DNA from: Aerococcaceae bacterium DSM 111022
GTDB lineage: Bacteria > Bacillota > Bacilli > Lactobacillales > Aerococcaceae
NCBI GenBank assembly: GCA_015863195.1
Contig: JACBXO010000003.1
Location: forward strand, 62,001 to 126,000
Direction of reading: 5' to 3'
Length of the DNA: 64,000 nucleotides
The stretch's first letter is position 1; the number at the start of each line of letters is the position of its first letter. The notes below the pieces were generated by a model. The model worked only from the letters and a program-made list of their open reading frames with translations, was not told where the DNA came from and made no database searches. A program made the position numbers and the translations under genes. Shown one piece after another: positions 1 to 7,752 of the stretch.

Positions 1-279
1 GCCTAAAATACTAAGGATTGAATAGATTAAGATAAAATAGTAGGTATATTGTAACGCATTTTGGATTAAATCGTTGAGGGTGCGGTCTGCATGCTGATTG
101 TGTCTTCTTTGCCAGCGGTCAAAATAAAAATCAATCGCTTTGGATAATAGTTTTTTGATTAAATAAAAAGCGATGATTGTCACCGCAATTTGGGCGATTG
201 TTTCAATTAAACGAATGGATAAATTAATTAAATTTTGTTGTGAGAAAAAATGATCAAATTGCTGTACCGTTTCTTCCAT
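1..279 (-). CDS. Mechanosensitive channel, MscS family (N-terminal part, cut by window edge)
   Basis: Only the first 93 codons are inside the window; the gene continues to the left. The ATG at 279-277 is preceded by an AAGGAG ribosome site. The product begins MEETVQQFDHFF, then has a hydrophobic helix (about residues 22-42), a basic segment (FDRWQRR) and the start of a second membrane helix (about residues 75-93). This layout is typical of the small MscS/YkuT-like channels that release solutes on osmotic downshift. The pore helix and beta domain are not visible, so the family call rests on the N-terminal pattern alone. Confidence 0.6.
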   Translation of the reverse strand, partial: MEETVQQFDHFFSQQNLINLSIRLIETIAQIAVTIIAFYLIKKLLSKAIDFYFDRWQRRHNQHADRTLNDLIQNALQYTYYFILIYSILSILG

Positions 280-394
280 TGATATCAACTCCTTTATTTT
301 TCATGATAACATGAATGACTGAAAAATTTACAAAAGCAGTTTAATCAATTGAAAAACGAGTATTTTCTTATTCGTTGTCTCAGCAATATTTTAC

Positions 395-424
395 AAAAAA
401 ACCAGCAGAAAATTCTGCTGGCTT
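395..424 (-). terminator. Rho-independent terminator of the 441-1097 gene
   Basis: Perfect 9-bp stem CCAGCAGAA (402-410) / TTCTGCTGG (413-421). The A run at 395-401 reads as a T tract on the minus strand, just past the stop codon at 441. Confidence 0.8.
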
Positions 425-440
425 GAATGTTATTTATAAA

Positions 441-1097
441 TTAAGCGTCGCTTGCATCTTTGATTTGTGAAATTGAAAGCTCAATATTTTCAATACAATC
501 TAAAATATATGGGTGTAATTGATCAACCAATTCATCGATATGATCGATTTGAACAATTGGTTTATAAGTATTCATAATGTCTTGTAAAATTTCTGTCAAG
601 ATAGTTGAAGGAATACCTAATTCATGTTTAATCACGCGGTGTAAGTCTCCGATGAAATGGTAACGTTGACCCACTAATTCTAAGTAGTCGGTTGATTTAT
701 CACGTTCTTTAATTAAAACGACACGACCTAAATAGTGGTCATAATAAGCTAAATATGTTTTAGCGTTAAAGTAATAGTGTAATAAATCATAAGTATCTTC
801 GATTGTGAAGTTACGTTTCAATTTACCGGTTGTAATATTTTCGCGTAAGCGGTTAACATTTTTCATAACAGCATCGACTTTTTCTTGCTTACTCATGTCA
901 TCGTTGATTACATCTTCGATATTAACAATGGCTGTATTCCATACAGATTCACGACGGCTGAAACGGTAAAAGTAACGATAATAGTCATGTAAAATATAGT
1001 CACGGCGACGAATATTGTAGACAATAAACTGGTATCTTGGACGTTCCTCGTACTCTTCAATTAATTGGATAGCTTTGCGCTCAGTAATTTTTTCCAT
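441..1097 (-). CDS. Conserved-looking protein of unknown function, 218 aa
   Basis: I do not recognise this protein. The start is placed at the ATG 1097-1095 (MEKITERK) because a TAAAGGAG site lies just upstream; the reading frame stays open further upstream but has no ribosome site there. The product is soluble, strongly charged and rich in Tyr, Arg and Asp (for example YRYFYRFSRRES near residues 50-61), with no signal peptide or membrane helix. It is predicted to be mostly helical. It is monocistronic, has its own terminator, and diverges from the GNAT gene. Confidence 0.7.
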   Translation of the reverse strand: MEKITERKAIQLIEEYEERPRYQFIVYNIRRRDYILHDYYRYFYRFSRRESVWNTAIVNIEDVINDDMSKQEKVDAVMKNVNRLRENITTGKLKRNFTIEDTYDLLHYYFNAKTYLAYYDHYLGRVVLIKERDKSTDYLELVGQRYHFIGDLHRVIKHELGIPSTILTEILQDIMNTYKPIVQIDHIDELVDQLHPYILDCIENIELSISQIKDASDA

Positions 1098-1216
1098 ATT
1101 TACTCCTTTAACTCTCCATTGCCTGGAAATTAGTGTAAGATATTGATGTTTATAAATAAAGTCTATCTTATTTTTATAAAACAATCAAGTGACTAAAAAC
1201 TAATTTAAGAGGTATT

Positions 1217-1723
1217 ATGATGCAGATACGGAAAACAAATATAGAAGACATTCCAGCCATTTTAGAAACATTTAGCTTTGCCAGAACAACTATTCGAAAC
1301 ACTGGAAATACCGTCCAATGGGCAGGCGAATATCCAGGGAAAATCGATATCGAAAAAGACATCGAATTAGACCATAGTTATGTCTGTATAGCGACAGAAG
1401 ATGATTCAGGCGTAGAACCAGGCACAATCCTTGCCACCTTCGCCTTACCCAATACACCCGACCCAACCTACGCCAATATTAAAGGAGCCTGGTTAAATAA
1501 CGACCCTTATGTCACGATTCACCGTATCGCTGCTAACGGCAAGCTAAAGGGCGCAGGACGCTATTGTATGGAATGGGTGAGCGATAATCACTCTAATATT
1601 CGAATCGACACCCACGAATTAAACAAGCCAATGTTAAAATTAATTGACCAATTAGGCTTCCAGTACTGCGGCGAAATCATGGCCGCTGACCACACACCGC
1701 GCCTCGCTTTCCAAAAAATCTAA
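1217..1723 (+). CDS. GNAT family N-acetyltransferase
   Basis: A 168-residue protein starting MMQIRKTNIEDIPAIL, the usual first strand and helix of the GNAT fold. The acetyl-CoA binding region appears as VTIHRIAANGKLKGAGRYCMEW (about residues 99-120), where strand beta4 leads into a Gly-rich turn and helix. It is followed by IRIDTHELNKPMLKLIDQLGF, the typical motif of RimI-like enzymes in which a bound residue set moves the acetyl group to an amine. The substrate cannot be read from sequence. Two ATG codons are adjacent (1217 and 1220); AAGAGG at 1207-1212 fits the second slightly better. It ends 78 bases before a strong terminator. Confidence 0.8.
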   Translation: MMQIRKTNIEDIPAILETFSFARTTIRNTGNTVQWAGEYPGKIDIEKDIELDHSYVCIATEDDSGVEPGTILATFALPNTPDPTYANIKGAWLNNDPYVTIHRIAANGKLKGAGRYCMEWVSDNHSNIRIDTHELNKPMLKLIDQLGFQYCGEIMAADHTPRLAFQKI

Positions 1724-1800
1724 ACAATAATTTTAGGAAAAGTATGGCACTCGCTTTCTTAAGCAGTTAACTTCCTAGTAGAATATAAATAACTAAAATG

Positions 1801-1846
1801 CCTGTAAATGAACGATTAGTCGTCTTTATTTACAGGTGTTTTTTCT
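1801..1846 (+). terminator. Terminator after the GNAT gene
   Basis: Stem CCTGTAAAT (1801-1809) / ATTTACAGG (1828-1836), extended by ACGA/TCGT, then a T-rich run. Its right arm overlaps the stop codon of the convergent pseudouridine synthase gene. Confidence 0.75.
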
Positions 1847-2561
1847 TTTCATATTTTATCTTGCGGTAAACATTTTCAATGGCTTGATCAATCTGACCAG
1901 AGTAGTCAAATTCACTCCAAGGGTAACAAGATGGTGGCGATGAGACAATACTAATCTTCTTCTTTAAAGTAGGGTGATAACAGCGCAATTGAACAGACCA
2001 TAAAGCTAACGGGATTTGCTTTGAGCAGTTTTTACCATATCGGCGGTCACCATAAACGCTATGCCCCATATTCTTTAATTGGGCACGAATTTGTTTCGTA
2101 ATCCCCGTTTTCGTAGGAATCGCTAGCAACGTATGTTCAGCACTACGGTCAACAACATAATAAGAAAAAGTAGACTGTTCCCCATATGGATTCTGACTGT
2201 CAACAATATGGAGCCGTTTGTCTGGGCTTTTCATGACATGATTGGTGACTGTCCCAAAATCAGCAGCAACCATTCCGTTGACAACGGCAAAATATATTTG
2301 CCGGATTTTTTGTTTCTTTAATTGTTGACGAAGCCTTGTATAAGCTTTACTCGATTTAGCAAATAGAGCCGTTCCACCGACATGATTGTCGATTAGGCGT
2401 AAGTTTTTTATCCAAACTTGGTCCTTTTCTTCCCGGCTGGTCAACTTTTTATTGAGCTTATTTTTTAAAGTATTCTTTTTTGTTTTATGTTTGATTAATG
2501 TCTGTGACTCTTTTTCAGCAACTAATAAATGATTGTCTTCGTATAAAATAGTAATAGTCAT
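1830..2561 (-). CDS. RluA-family pseudouridine synthase, divergent
   Basis: This 243-residue protein has the RluA/RsuA-type catalytic domain that isomerises uridine to pseudouridine in rRNA or tRNA. Seen: LRLIDNHVGGTALFAK (about residues 54-69) in place of the usual HRLDxxTSGLLLFAK, and TGITKQIRAQL followed by GHSVYGDRRYG, matching the C-terminal family signature. Asp58 sits where the catalytic Asp should be, but the Arg two residues before it is replaced by Leu and the Thr-Ser pair is lost. There is no S4 domain. The start at 2561 is preferred because GGAGAG lies 4 bases upstream; an ATG at 2573 is in frame but lacks a ribosome site. RNA target unknown. Confidence 0.75.
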   Translation of the reverse strand: MTITILYEDNHLLVAEKESQTLIKHKTKKNTLKNKLNKKLTSREEKDQVWIKNLRLIDNHVGGTALFAKSSKAYTRLRQQLKKQKIRQIYFAVVNGMVAADFGTVTNHVMKSPDKRLHIVDSQNPYGEQSTFSYYVVDRSAEHTLLAIPTKTGITKQIRAQLKNMGHSVYGDRRYGKNCSKQIPLALWSVQLRCYHPTLKKKISIVSSPPSCYPWSEFDYSGQIDQAIENVYRKIKYEKKKHL

Positions 2562-2678
2562 TGGTCTCTCCATAAATAAAAATGATGCTTTTATTATAAC
2601 AAGGTGAGAGAAAAATGAAATACTTTATCTCAAATATAGTAAATTGCTATAAAAATAAAAACCGATTAATTAAATGAT

Positions 2679-2743
2679 TTGCATTATCCACTAAAATACT
2701 ATATATTGTGTTTATAAATAAAACAACGAACTATATGTAGGGG
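2679..2743 (+). promoter_or_regulatory. nrdDG promoter with paired NrdR operator
   Basis: TTGCAT (2679-2684), 17 bases, TATATT (2702-2707). Two copies of an NrdR-box-like palindrome follow: ATACTATATATTGTGT (2696-2711) and GAACTATATGTAGGGG (2728-2743), 32 bp centre to centre. The first covers the -10 element and the second the ribosome site. NrdR represses ribonucleotide reductase operons through such tandem boxes three helical turns apart. The nrdR gene is not in the window. Confidence 0.65.
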
Positions 2744-2750
2744 GATTATC

Positions 2751-4988
2751 ATGGGGACAATCACAACGACAAAACAAGCAACCCAGCTTAAAGAGATTAA
2801 GGTTATTAAACAAAGTGGGCAAATGGAAAAGTTTAGACCTGAAAAAATTGCGAATACCCTTTCACATTTTGAAATTGATTCTGAGGTTTTGGAAGAATTA
2901 TTCATCGCTATTTTAGAAAGTTGTCAACAAGCGATTATTTCAACTAAACAAATTGCTGAAATTATCACTGATCATTTAGTTGATTTTGATTTGCATGATG
3001 CAGCTGGATTATACCAAGCAAAAGGTCAAGAAAAAGCAGCAAATTACCATGAACAAATGGATGTCCAAGAAAAATTGGAACAATTCCGTAATGGTGATAA
3101 ACAAGTTTTAAATGAGAATGCCAATAAAGATAGCCGTGTTTTTAATACAACACGCGACTTAACGGCGGGTGTTAGTGCTAAGTCGATTGGACTCGGGATG
3201 TTGCCCAAAAAAGTTTCTCGTGCGCATTTAAAAGGGGATATCCATTATCATGATTTAGACTATCATCCTTATTCACCGATGACGAATTGTTGTTTGATTG
3301 ATTTTGAAGAAATGCTTCAAAATGGCTTCCATATCGGGAATGCGGAAGTAGAATCTCCTAAGTCAATTAATACCGCCAGTGCCCAAATTGCCCAAATCGT
3401 AGCAAATGTTGCCTCTTCACAGTATGGTGGCTGTAGTGCGGATAGAATCGATGAGGTACTAGCCCCTTATGCAAAAATAAATTTCCAAAAGCATTTAAAA
3501 GAAGCAAGAGTGTGGATTTCTGACGAAAGTCAACATGAAGCATATGCTTATAGTAAAACGAAAAAAGATATTTATGATGCGATGCAAAGTTTAGAGTATG
3601 AAATTAATACACTTTATTCATCCAATGGCCAAACGCCTTTTACGACATTAGGCTTTGGCTTAGGAACAAACTGGTTTGAACGTGAGATTCAAAAGGCTAT
3701 TTTAGAAGTACGTATTGGTGGTTTAGGACGTGAAAAACGGACAGCCATTTTCCCTAAATTAGTTTTTACTTTAAAAGAGGGGATTAATTTACATGAAACA
3801 GACCCCAATTACGATATCAAACAATTAGCCGTTGAATGTGCTACTAAACGGATGTATCCAGACGTTTTAATGTATGACAAATTAGTTGAATTAACAGGTA
3901 GCTTTAAAGCACCAATGGGGTGCCGTTCATTTCTTCAAGGTTGGCACGACGAGGCAGGTAATGAAGTCAATAGTGGCCGCATGAATTTGGGTGTCGTTAC
4001 TTTAAATATACCGCGAATCGCATTAGAGTCAAATGGGGACATTGATACTTTTTGGGAGTTATTAGAAGAGCGTTTAGTAGTAGCTGAAGAGGCACTCGTT
4101 TACCGCGTTGCTAGATGTATTGAGGCAACCCCTGAAAATGCGCCTATTATGTATCAACATGGGGCATTTGGTAAGAGACTCAAACCAGAAGAAAACGTTA
4201 ATGAATTATTCAAGCACCGCCGGGCAACTGTTTCATTAGGTTATATCGGTCTCTATGAAGCAGCGACTGTCTTTTTTGGACCAGAATGGGAAAATAATCC
4301 CCAAGCAAAAACATTTACCTTAGCTATTTTAAAAGAAATGAAGCAGCATACGGATCGTTGGGGTGACAAATATGATTATCATTTTAGTGTCTATGCAACA
4401 CCGTCAGAATCATTAACTGACCGATTCAACCGCTTGGATGAAGAGAAATTTGGTGTCATCGAACACATCACGGATAAAGAATATTATACAAATAGTTTCC
4501 ACTATGATGTCCGTAAAGACCCAACCCCCTTTGAAAAGATTCAATTCGAAAGTGACTATGCACCGTATACATCGGGTGGTTTTATTCATTACTGCGAGTA
4601 TCCAAATTTACGCCAAAATCCTAAAGCGCTCGAAGCAGTGTGGGATTTTGCTTATGATAAAATCGGTTATTTAGGGACGAATACACCGATTGACCAATGT
4701 TATGAATGTGGCTTTAAAGGTGACTTTGAACCCACAGCACATGGCTTTAAATGCCCACAATGCCATAATACCAATCCAGAGACGTGTGATGTGGTTAAGC
4801 GGACGTGTGGTTATTTAGGAAATCCACAAATTAGACCGATGGTTAAAGGACGTCACAAAGAAATAGCGGCGCGTGTGAAACATTTGCATTTAGGAGACGA
4901 TACGTCGGACTTATTAAATGAGCCTTCAAACCGTGCATTAAATAAAGAAACTCGGATGCGTATTTTAAGTCACTTAGATAAGTATTAG
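2751..4988 (+). CDS. nrdD: Anaerobic ribonucleoside-triphosphate reductase (class III)
   Basis: A 745-residue glycyl-radical enzyme that reduces ribonucleoside triphosphates to deoxyribonucleotides without oxygen. An ATP-cone regulatory domain covers about residues 16-105, followed by the ten-stranded barrel domain. Near the C terminus four cysteines (650, 653, 668, 671; CYEC...CPQC) form the zinc site, and the motif RTCGYLGNP contains Gly687, the radical residue. Length and motifs are standard for the family. The start follows a TAGGGGG ribosome site. It forms an operon with nrdG 12 bases downstream, preceded by the NrdR boxes. Confidence 0.97.
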   Translation: MGTITTTKQATQLKEIKVIKQSGQMEKFRPEKIANTLSHFEIDSEVLEELFIAILESCQQAIISTKQIAEIITDHLVDFDLHDAAGLYQAKGQEKAANYHEQMDVQEKLEQFRNGDKQVLNENANKDSRVFNTTRDLTAGVSAKSIGLGMLPKKVSRAHLKGDIHYHDLDYHPYSPMTNCCLIDFEEMLQNGFHIGNAEVESPKSINTASAQIAQIVANVASSQYGGCSADRIDEVLAPYAKINFQKHLKEARVWISDESQHEAYAYSKTKKDIYDAMQSLEYEINTLYSSNGQTPFTTLGFGLGTNWFEREIQKAILEVRIGGLGREKRTAIFPKLVFTLKEGINLHETDPNYDIKQLAVECATKRMYPDVLMYDKLVELTGSFKAPMGCRSFLQGWHDEAGNEVNSGRMNLGVVTLNIPRIALESNGDIDTFWELLEERLVVAEEALVYRVARCIEATPENAPIMYQHGAFGKRLKPEENVNELFKHRRATVSLGYIGLYEAATVFFGPEWENNPQAKTFTLAILKEMKQHTDRWGDKYDYHFSVYATPSESLTDRFNRLDEEKFGVIEHITDKEYYTNSFHYDVRKDPTPFEKIQFESDYAPYTSGGFIHYCEYPNLRQNPKALEAVWDFAYDKIGYLGTNTPIDQCYECGFKGDFEPTAHGFKCPQCHNTNPETCDVVKRTCGYLGNPQIRPMVKGRHKEIAARVKHLHLGDDTSDLLNEPSNRALNKETRMRILSHLDKY

Positions 4989-5000
4989 GGAGGGAAAAGT

Positions 5001-5570
5001 ATGGTCTATAATCCCGCTCCCAAAGAATGGACCGCCGAGCGTTTTAGTAAGCAAATGATTGCTGACTATAAACCATTTAACTTTGTTGATGGTGAAGGGG
5101 TGCGTTGTAGTTTATATGTCAGTGGCTGTCCTTTTAACTGTGAGGGCTGTTATAACAAATTAGCCCAGGCCTTTAATTATGGTATTGACTATACGAAAGA
5201 ACTCGAAGACCAGATTATTGAAGACCTGAGCCAGCCATATGTCCAAGGATTGACTTTACTTGGCGGTGAACCTTTCTTAAACACCCAAATATTAATTCCT
5301 TTATGCCAGCGTATCCGTCAGGAGTTTGGGCATACCAAAGATATTTGGTCATGGAGTGGTTATTACTATGAAGAACTACTTTTAGAGACCGAAGACAAGT
5401 TAGCTCTGCTTGGTTATGTGGATGTCCTAGTTGATGGCCGCTTTGAAATTTCAAAAAAAGACCTAACCCTCCGTTTTAGAGGAAGTAGCAATCAGCGCAT
5501 TGTTGATATGAATCGGACAAGAGAAAACGATCATCAATTGGTCTTATGGTTAGATGGCAATTATGATTAA
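5001..5570 (+). CDS. nrdG: Anaerobic ribonucleotide reductase activating protein
   Basis: A 189-residue radical SAM enzyme that uses a 4Fe-4S cluster and S-adenosylmethionine to create the glycyl radical on NrdD. The cluster ligands are Cys43, Cys47 and Cys50 (CPFNCEGC), and LTLLGGEPF near residue 85 is the SAM-binding GGE motif. The length is slightly above that of E. coli NrdG. It is the second gene of the nrdDG operon, with an AGGGAGG site before its ATG. Confidence 0.95.
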   Translation: MVYNPAPKEWTAERFSKQMIADYKPFNFVDGEGVRCSLYVSGCPFNCEGCYNKLAQAFNYGIDYTKELEDQIIEDLSQPYVQGLTLLGGEPFLNTQILIPLCQRIRQEFGHTKDIWSWSGYYYEELLLETEDKLALLGYVDVLVDGRFEISKKDLTLRFRGSSNQRIVDMNRTRENDHQLVLWLDGNYD

Positions 5571-5639
5571 ACAATGAATAATAGCATTTAGAGTATTATC
5601 CGTGATATAATAAAGAAAATACAAGGTATGGAGGTTATT

Positions 5640-6521
5640 ATGTCAAAAATAAGAAAAGCGGTTATTCCAGTGGCAGGATATGGGACTGGTTTCCTACCCG
5701 CTACGAAAGCTCAACCGAAAGAATTATTACCGATAGTCGATAAACCAATCATTCAATTCACTGTAGAAGAAGCCCTTGCTTCTGGAATTGAAGAAATTGT
5801 GATTATTACAGGCCGACATAAACGTCCTGTTGAGGATCATTTTGACTCAAACCCTGAATTAGAAGAAAACTTACTGGCAAAAGGTAAAATGGAGTTACTT
5901 GAATTAGTAAAGGATACCACACTTCCTGACTTATTCTTCGTACGTCAACCTTACCCATTAGGGCTAGCAGATGCGATTCGTTATGCAAAACCTTTTATTG
6001 GTGACGAACCATTCGCCTTACTTTTAGCAGATAATATCTTTGAATCAGAAGTGCCTGTAATGAAGCAATTGATGGATGTTTATGATCAACATGAAGTTTC
6101 AACTGTTGCGGCATTACATGTAGATGATGATCAAGTTGATCAATATGGGATCATTGAAAAAGCAGAGGAGACATTGAATGGTGACCAGTCACTTTATCCA
6201 GTTGCTTCTCTAACAGAAAAACCGAAAAAAGATGAGGCACACTCAAATATTGCGGTAGCAGGACGCTATATTTTAACACCTGATATCTTTGATATTATCG
6301 ATAATATGGAACCAACACCTTTCGGTAAATTTGATTTAACGGATGCGATGAACCAATTAAATCAAACTCAACGCGTCTTTGCTAAAGAAGTGACCGCAGA
6401 GCGTTTTGATGTGGGTGACAAATTAGGCTATATGCGTATGTCAATGCATTATGGATTAGGACACCCAGAGACGAAAGATGAGTTAAAAACTTATTTAATC
6501 GACTTAGCTAAAAAATTATAA
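5640..6521 (+). CDS. galU: GalU-like UTP-glucose-1-phosphate uridylyltransferase, motif-divergent
   Basis: A 293-residue nucleotidyltransferase of the GalU family, expected to make UDP-glucose from UTP and glucose-1-phosphate for glycans and glycolipids. The start at 5640 follows GGAGG by 5 bases. The family motif GxGTRFLPATKA appears as GYGTGFLPATKA, so the conserved Arg is Gly17. GLGHA is changed to GLADA near residue 110, and the metal-site region reads LLLADN. The EKP motif and VAGRYILTPDIFD near residue 210 are normal. It may be a true GalU or a paralogue with changed activity. A UDP-glucose dehydrogenase gene lies at 22272. It ends in a strong terminator. Confidence 0.75.
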   Translation: MSKIRKAVIPVAGYGTGFLPATKAQPKELLPIVDKPIIQFTVEEALASGIEEIVIITGRHKRPVEDHFDSNPELEENLLAKGKMELLELVKDTTLPDLFFVRQPYPLGLADAIRYAKPFIGDEPFALLLADNIFESEVPVMKQLMDVYDQHEVSTVAALHVDDDQVDQYGIIEKAEETLNGDQSLYPVASLTEKPKKDEAHSNIAVAGRYILTPDIFDIIDNMEPTPFGKFDLTDAMNQLNQTQRVFAKEVTAERFDVGDKLGYMRMSMHYGLGHPETKDELKTYLIDLAKKL

Positions 6522-6535
6522 AAAAGAGTTAGGTG

Positions 6536-6559
6536 AAGCCGCACGAAAGTGCGGTTTTT
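6536..6559 (+). terminator. Terminator after the galU-like gene
   Basis: Stem CCGCAC (6539-6544), GAAA tetraloop, GTGCGG (6549-6554), then TTTTTG. Confidence 0.9.
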
Positions 6560-6591
6560 GATATCTAATTTTAAAAAAGGGGAGGGTCTTT

Positions 6592-7659
6592 ATTAAAGAA
6601 AGACAATCTAATTTTGAATTACTCAGAATTTTAAGTATGTTAATGATCGTTATTCATCACTATGCCTATCATGGGGAAGTTGATTTAGTCGGCGCCTTTA
6701 ATCAACAAACCATTGGTTTGCAATTACTTACTTTAGGAGGAAACCTAGGGGTATTACTTTTTGCTATGATTGGTGCTTACTTTTTAGTCGGCAGTAAAAT
6801 GAAATGGCAGCGGATCTTTCATTTGTTTTTTGAAACTTACTTATATTCGTGGCTGATGTTAATCGCCGTTTTACTGTTTAAAAGAGAATCGTTAACCATT
6901 GTTGAAGGATTAGAACTCCTTCTTCCAGTACCGGGTGTGTATTGGTTTGTGGATTATTATTTTATCCTTATTTTAATGGCACCAGCGATTTTTACGATTA
7001 TGTCGAATTGGACACCCAAGGTACGAAAAGCGGTCTTTTTACTGTCGACACTGTTTCTAACCGTTGGACCATCGTTTCATTTATATTATTTTGAATACCC
7101 AATCCAACGATTAATGGTATTTATTTACATTATTTATACAATGGGCTGGATACGATTAGATGCACCCAAAATTTTTGATTCAAAGAAAATTGGTGCAAAA
7201 TTAGGAATAACAGGGAGCATATTATTTGCCCTTAGTGTACTTTGGTATAATGGTAAACAATTATTAGATGGCCAAGCCGTTGAGATGACCGATTTTAATA
7301 ATTTAGCGCACATTGTTTTATTGATGACAGCCTTTGGTTTATTTATCGTCTTTAAGAATTTAGACATTGGCGCAATCAAATGGATTAATCAATTAGCCGG
7401 TGCCTGTTTTGGTGTTTACTTAATCCATGAACAACCAATGGTCAGACAATTCTTATGGTTAAATCTATTTGATAACCGCCAGTACGATCAATTGCTTCCA
7501 TCGATGGTGATGGGTATTATCAATGGAGCATTAGTCTTTATCGGCTGTCTCATTATTTCTTACGCCGTCCAATTCGTATTTGGTGGCCTCATTAATAAAA
7601 TTAGTCGCTATTTTGGCGGAAAAGTAGACCAGTATATTACAAGAAGTATGACAAAATAG
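6592..7659 (+). CDS. Acyltransferase 3 family membrane protein with apparent ATT start
   Basis: An integral membrane acyltransferase of the OafA/YrhL type (PF01757), which moves acyl groups onto cell-surface sugars. About ten hydrophobic helices are visible. The first ATG in frame (6637) falls inside the first conserved helix and has no ribosome site. Reading upstream gives KERQSNFELLRILSMLMIV, the family's typical N terminus, with IHHY just after it. That extension can begin only at ATT (6592-6594): no ATG, GTG or TTG occurs in frame between the stop at 6559-6561 and 6637. A strong GGGGAGGG site lies 5 bases before this ATT. The full product would be 355 residues. The acceptor is unknown. 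Confidence 0.75.
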   Translation: MKERQSNFELLRILSMLMIVIHHYAYHGEVDLVGAFNQQTIGLQLLTLGGNLGVLLFAMIGAYFLVGSKMKWQRIFHLFFETYLYSWLMLIAVLLFKRESLTIVEGLELLLPVPGVYWFVDYYFILILMAPAIFTIMSNWTPKVRKAVFLLSTLFLTVGPSFHLYYFEYPIQRLMVFIYIIYTMGWIRLDAPKIFDSKKIGAKLGITGSILFALSVLWYNGKQLLDGQAVEMTDFNNLAHIVLLMTAFGLFIVFKNLDIGAIKWINQLAGACFGVYLIHEQPMVRQFLWLNLFDNRQYDQLLPSMVMGIINGALVFIGCLIISYAVQFVFGGLINKISRYFGGKVDQYITRSMTK

Positions 7660-7670
7660 TTACAAATTTA

Positions 7671-7687
7671 TGTTACTCGTGTGTTAT
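7671..7687 (+). promoter_or_regulatory. WalR box upstream of the LysM gene
   Basis: TGTTAC-TCGTG-TGTTAT is a perfect match to the WalR (YycF) consensus TGTWAH-N5-TGTWAH. It lies about 65 bases before the LysM start, upstream of a TAAAAT -10 candidate (7712-7717) that has no good -35. This fits activation by WalR, whose gene is at 62812. Confidence 0.6.
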
Positions 7688-7752
7688 AGAAGCATACTTT
7701 CCGTAAACATGTTAAAATAGGAGGGAAGACATCTTTGAGAGGAGATTGGAAA

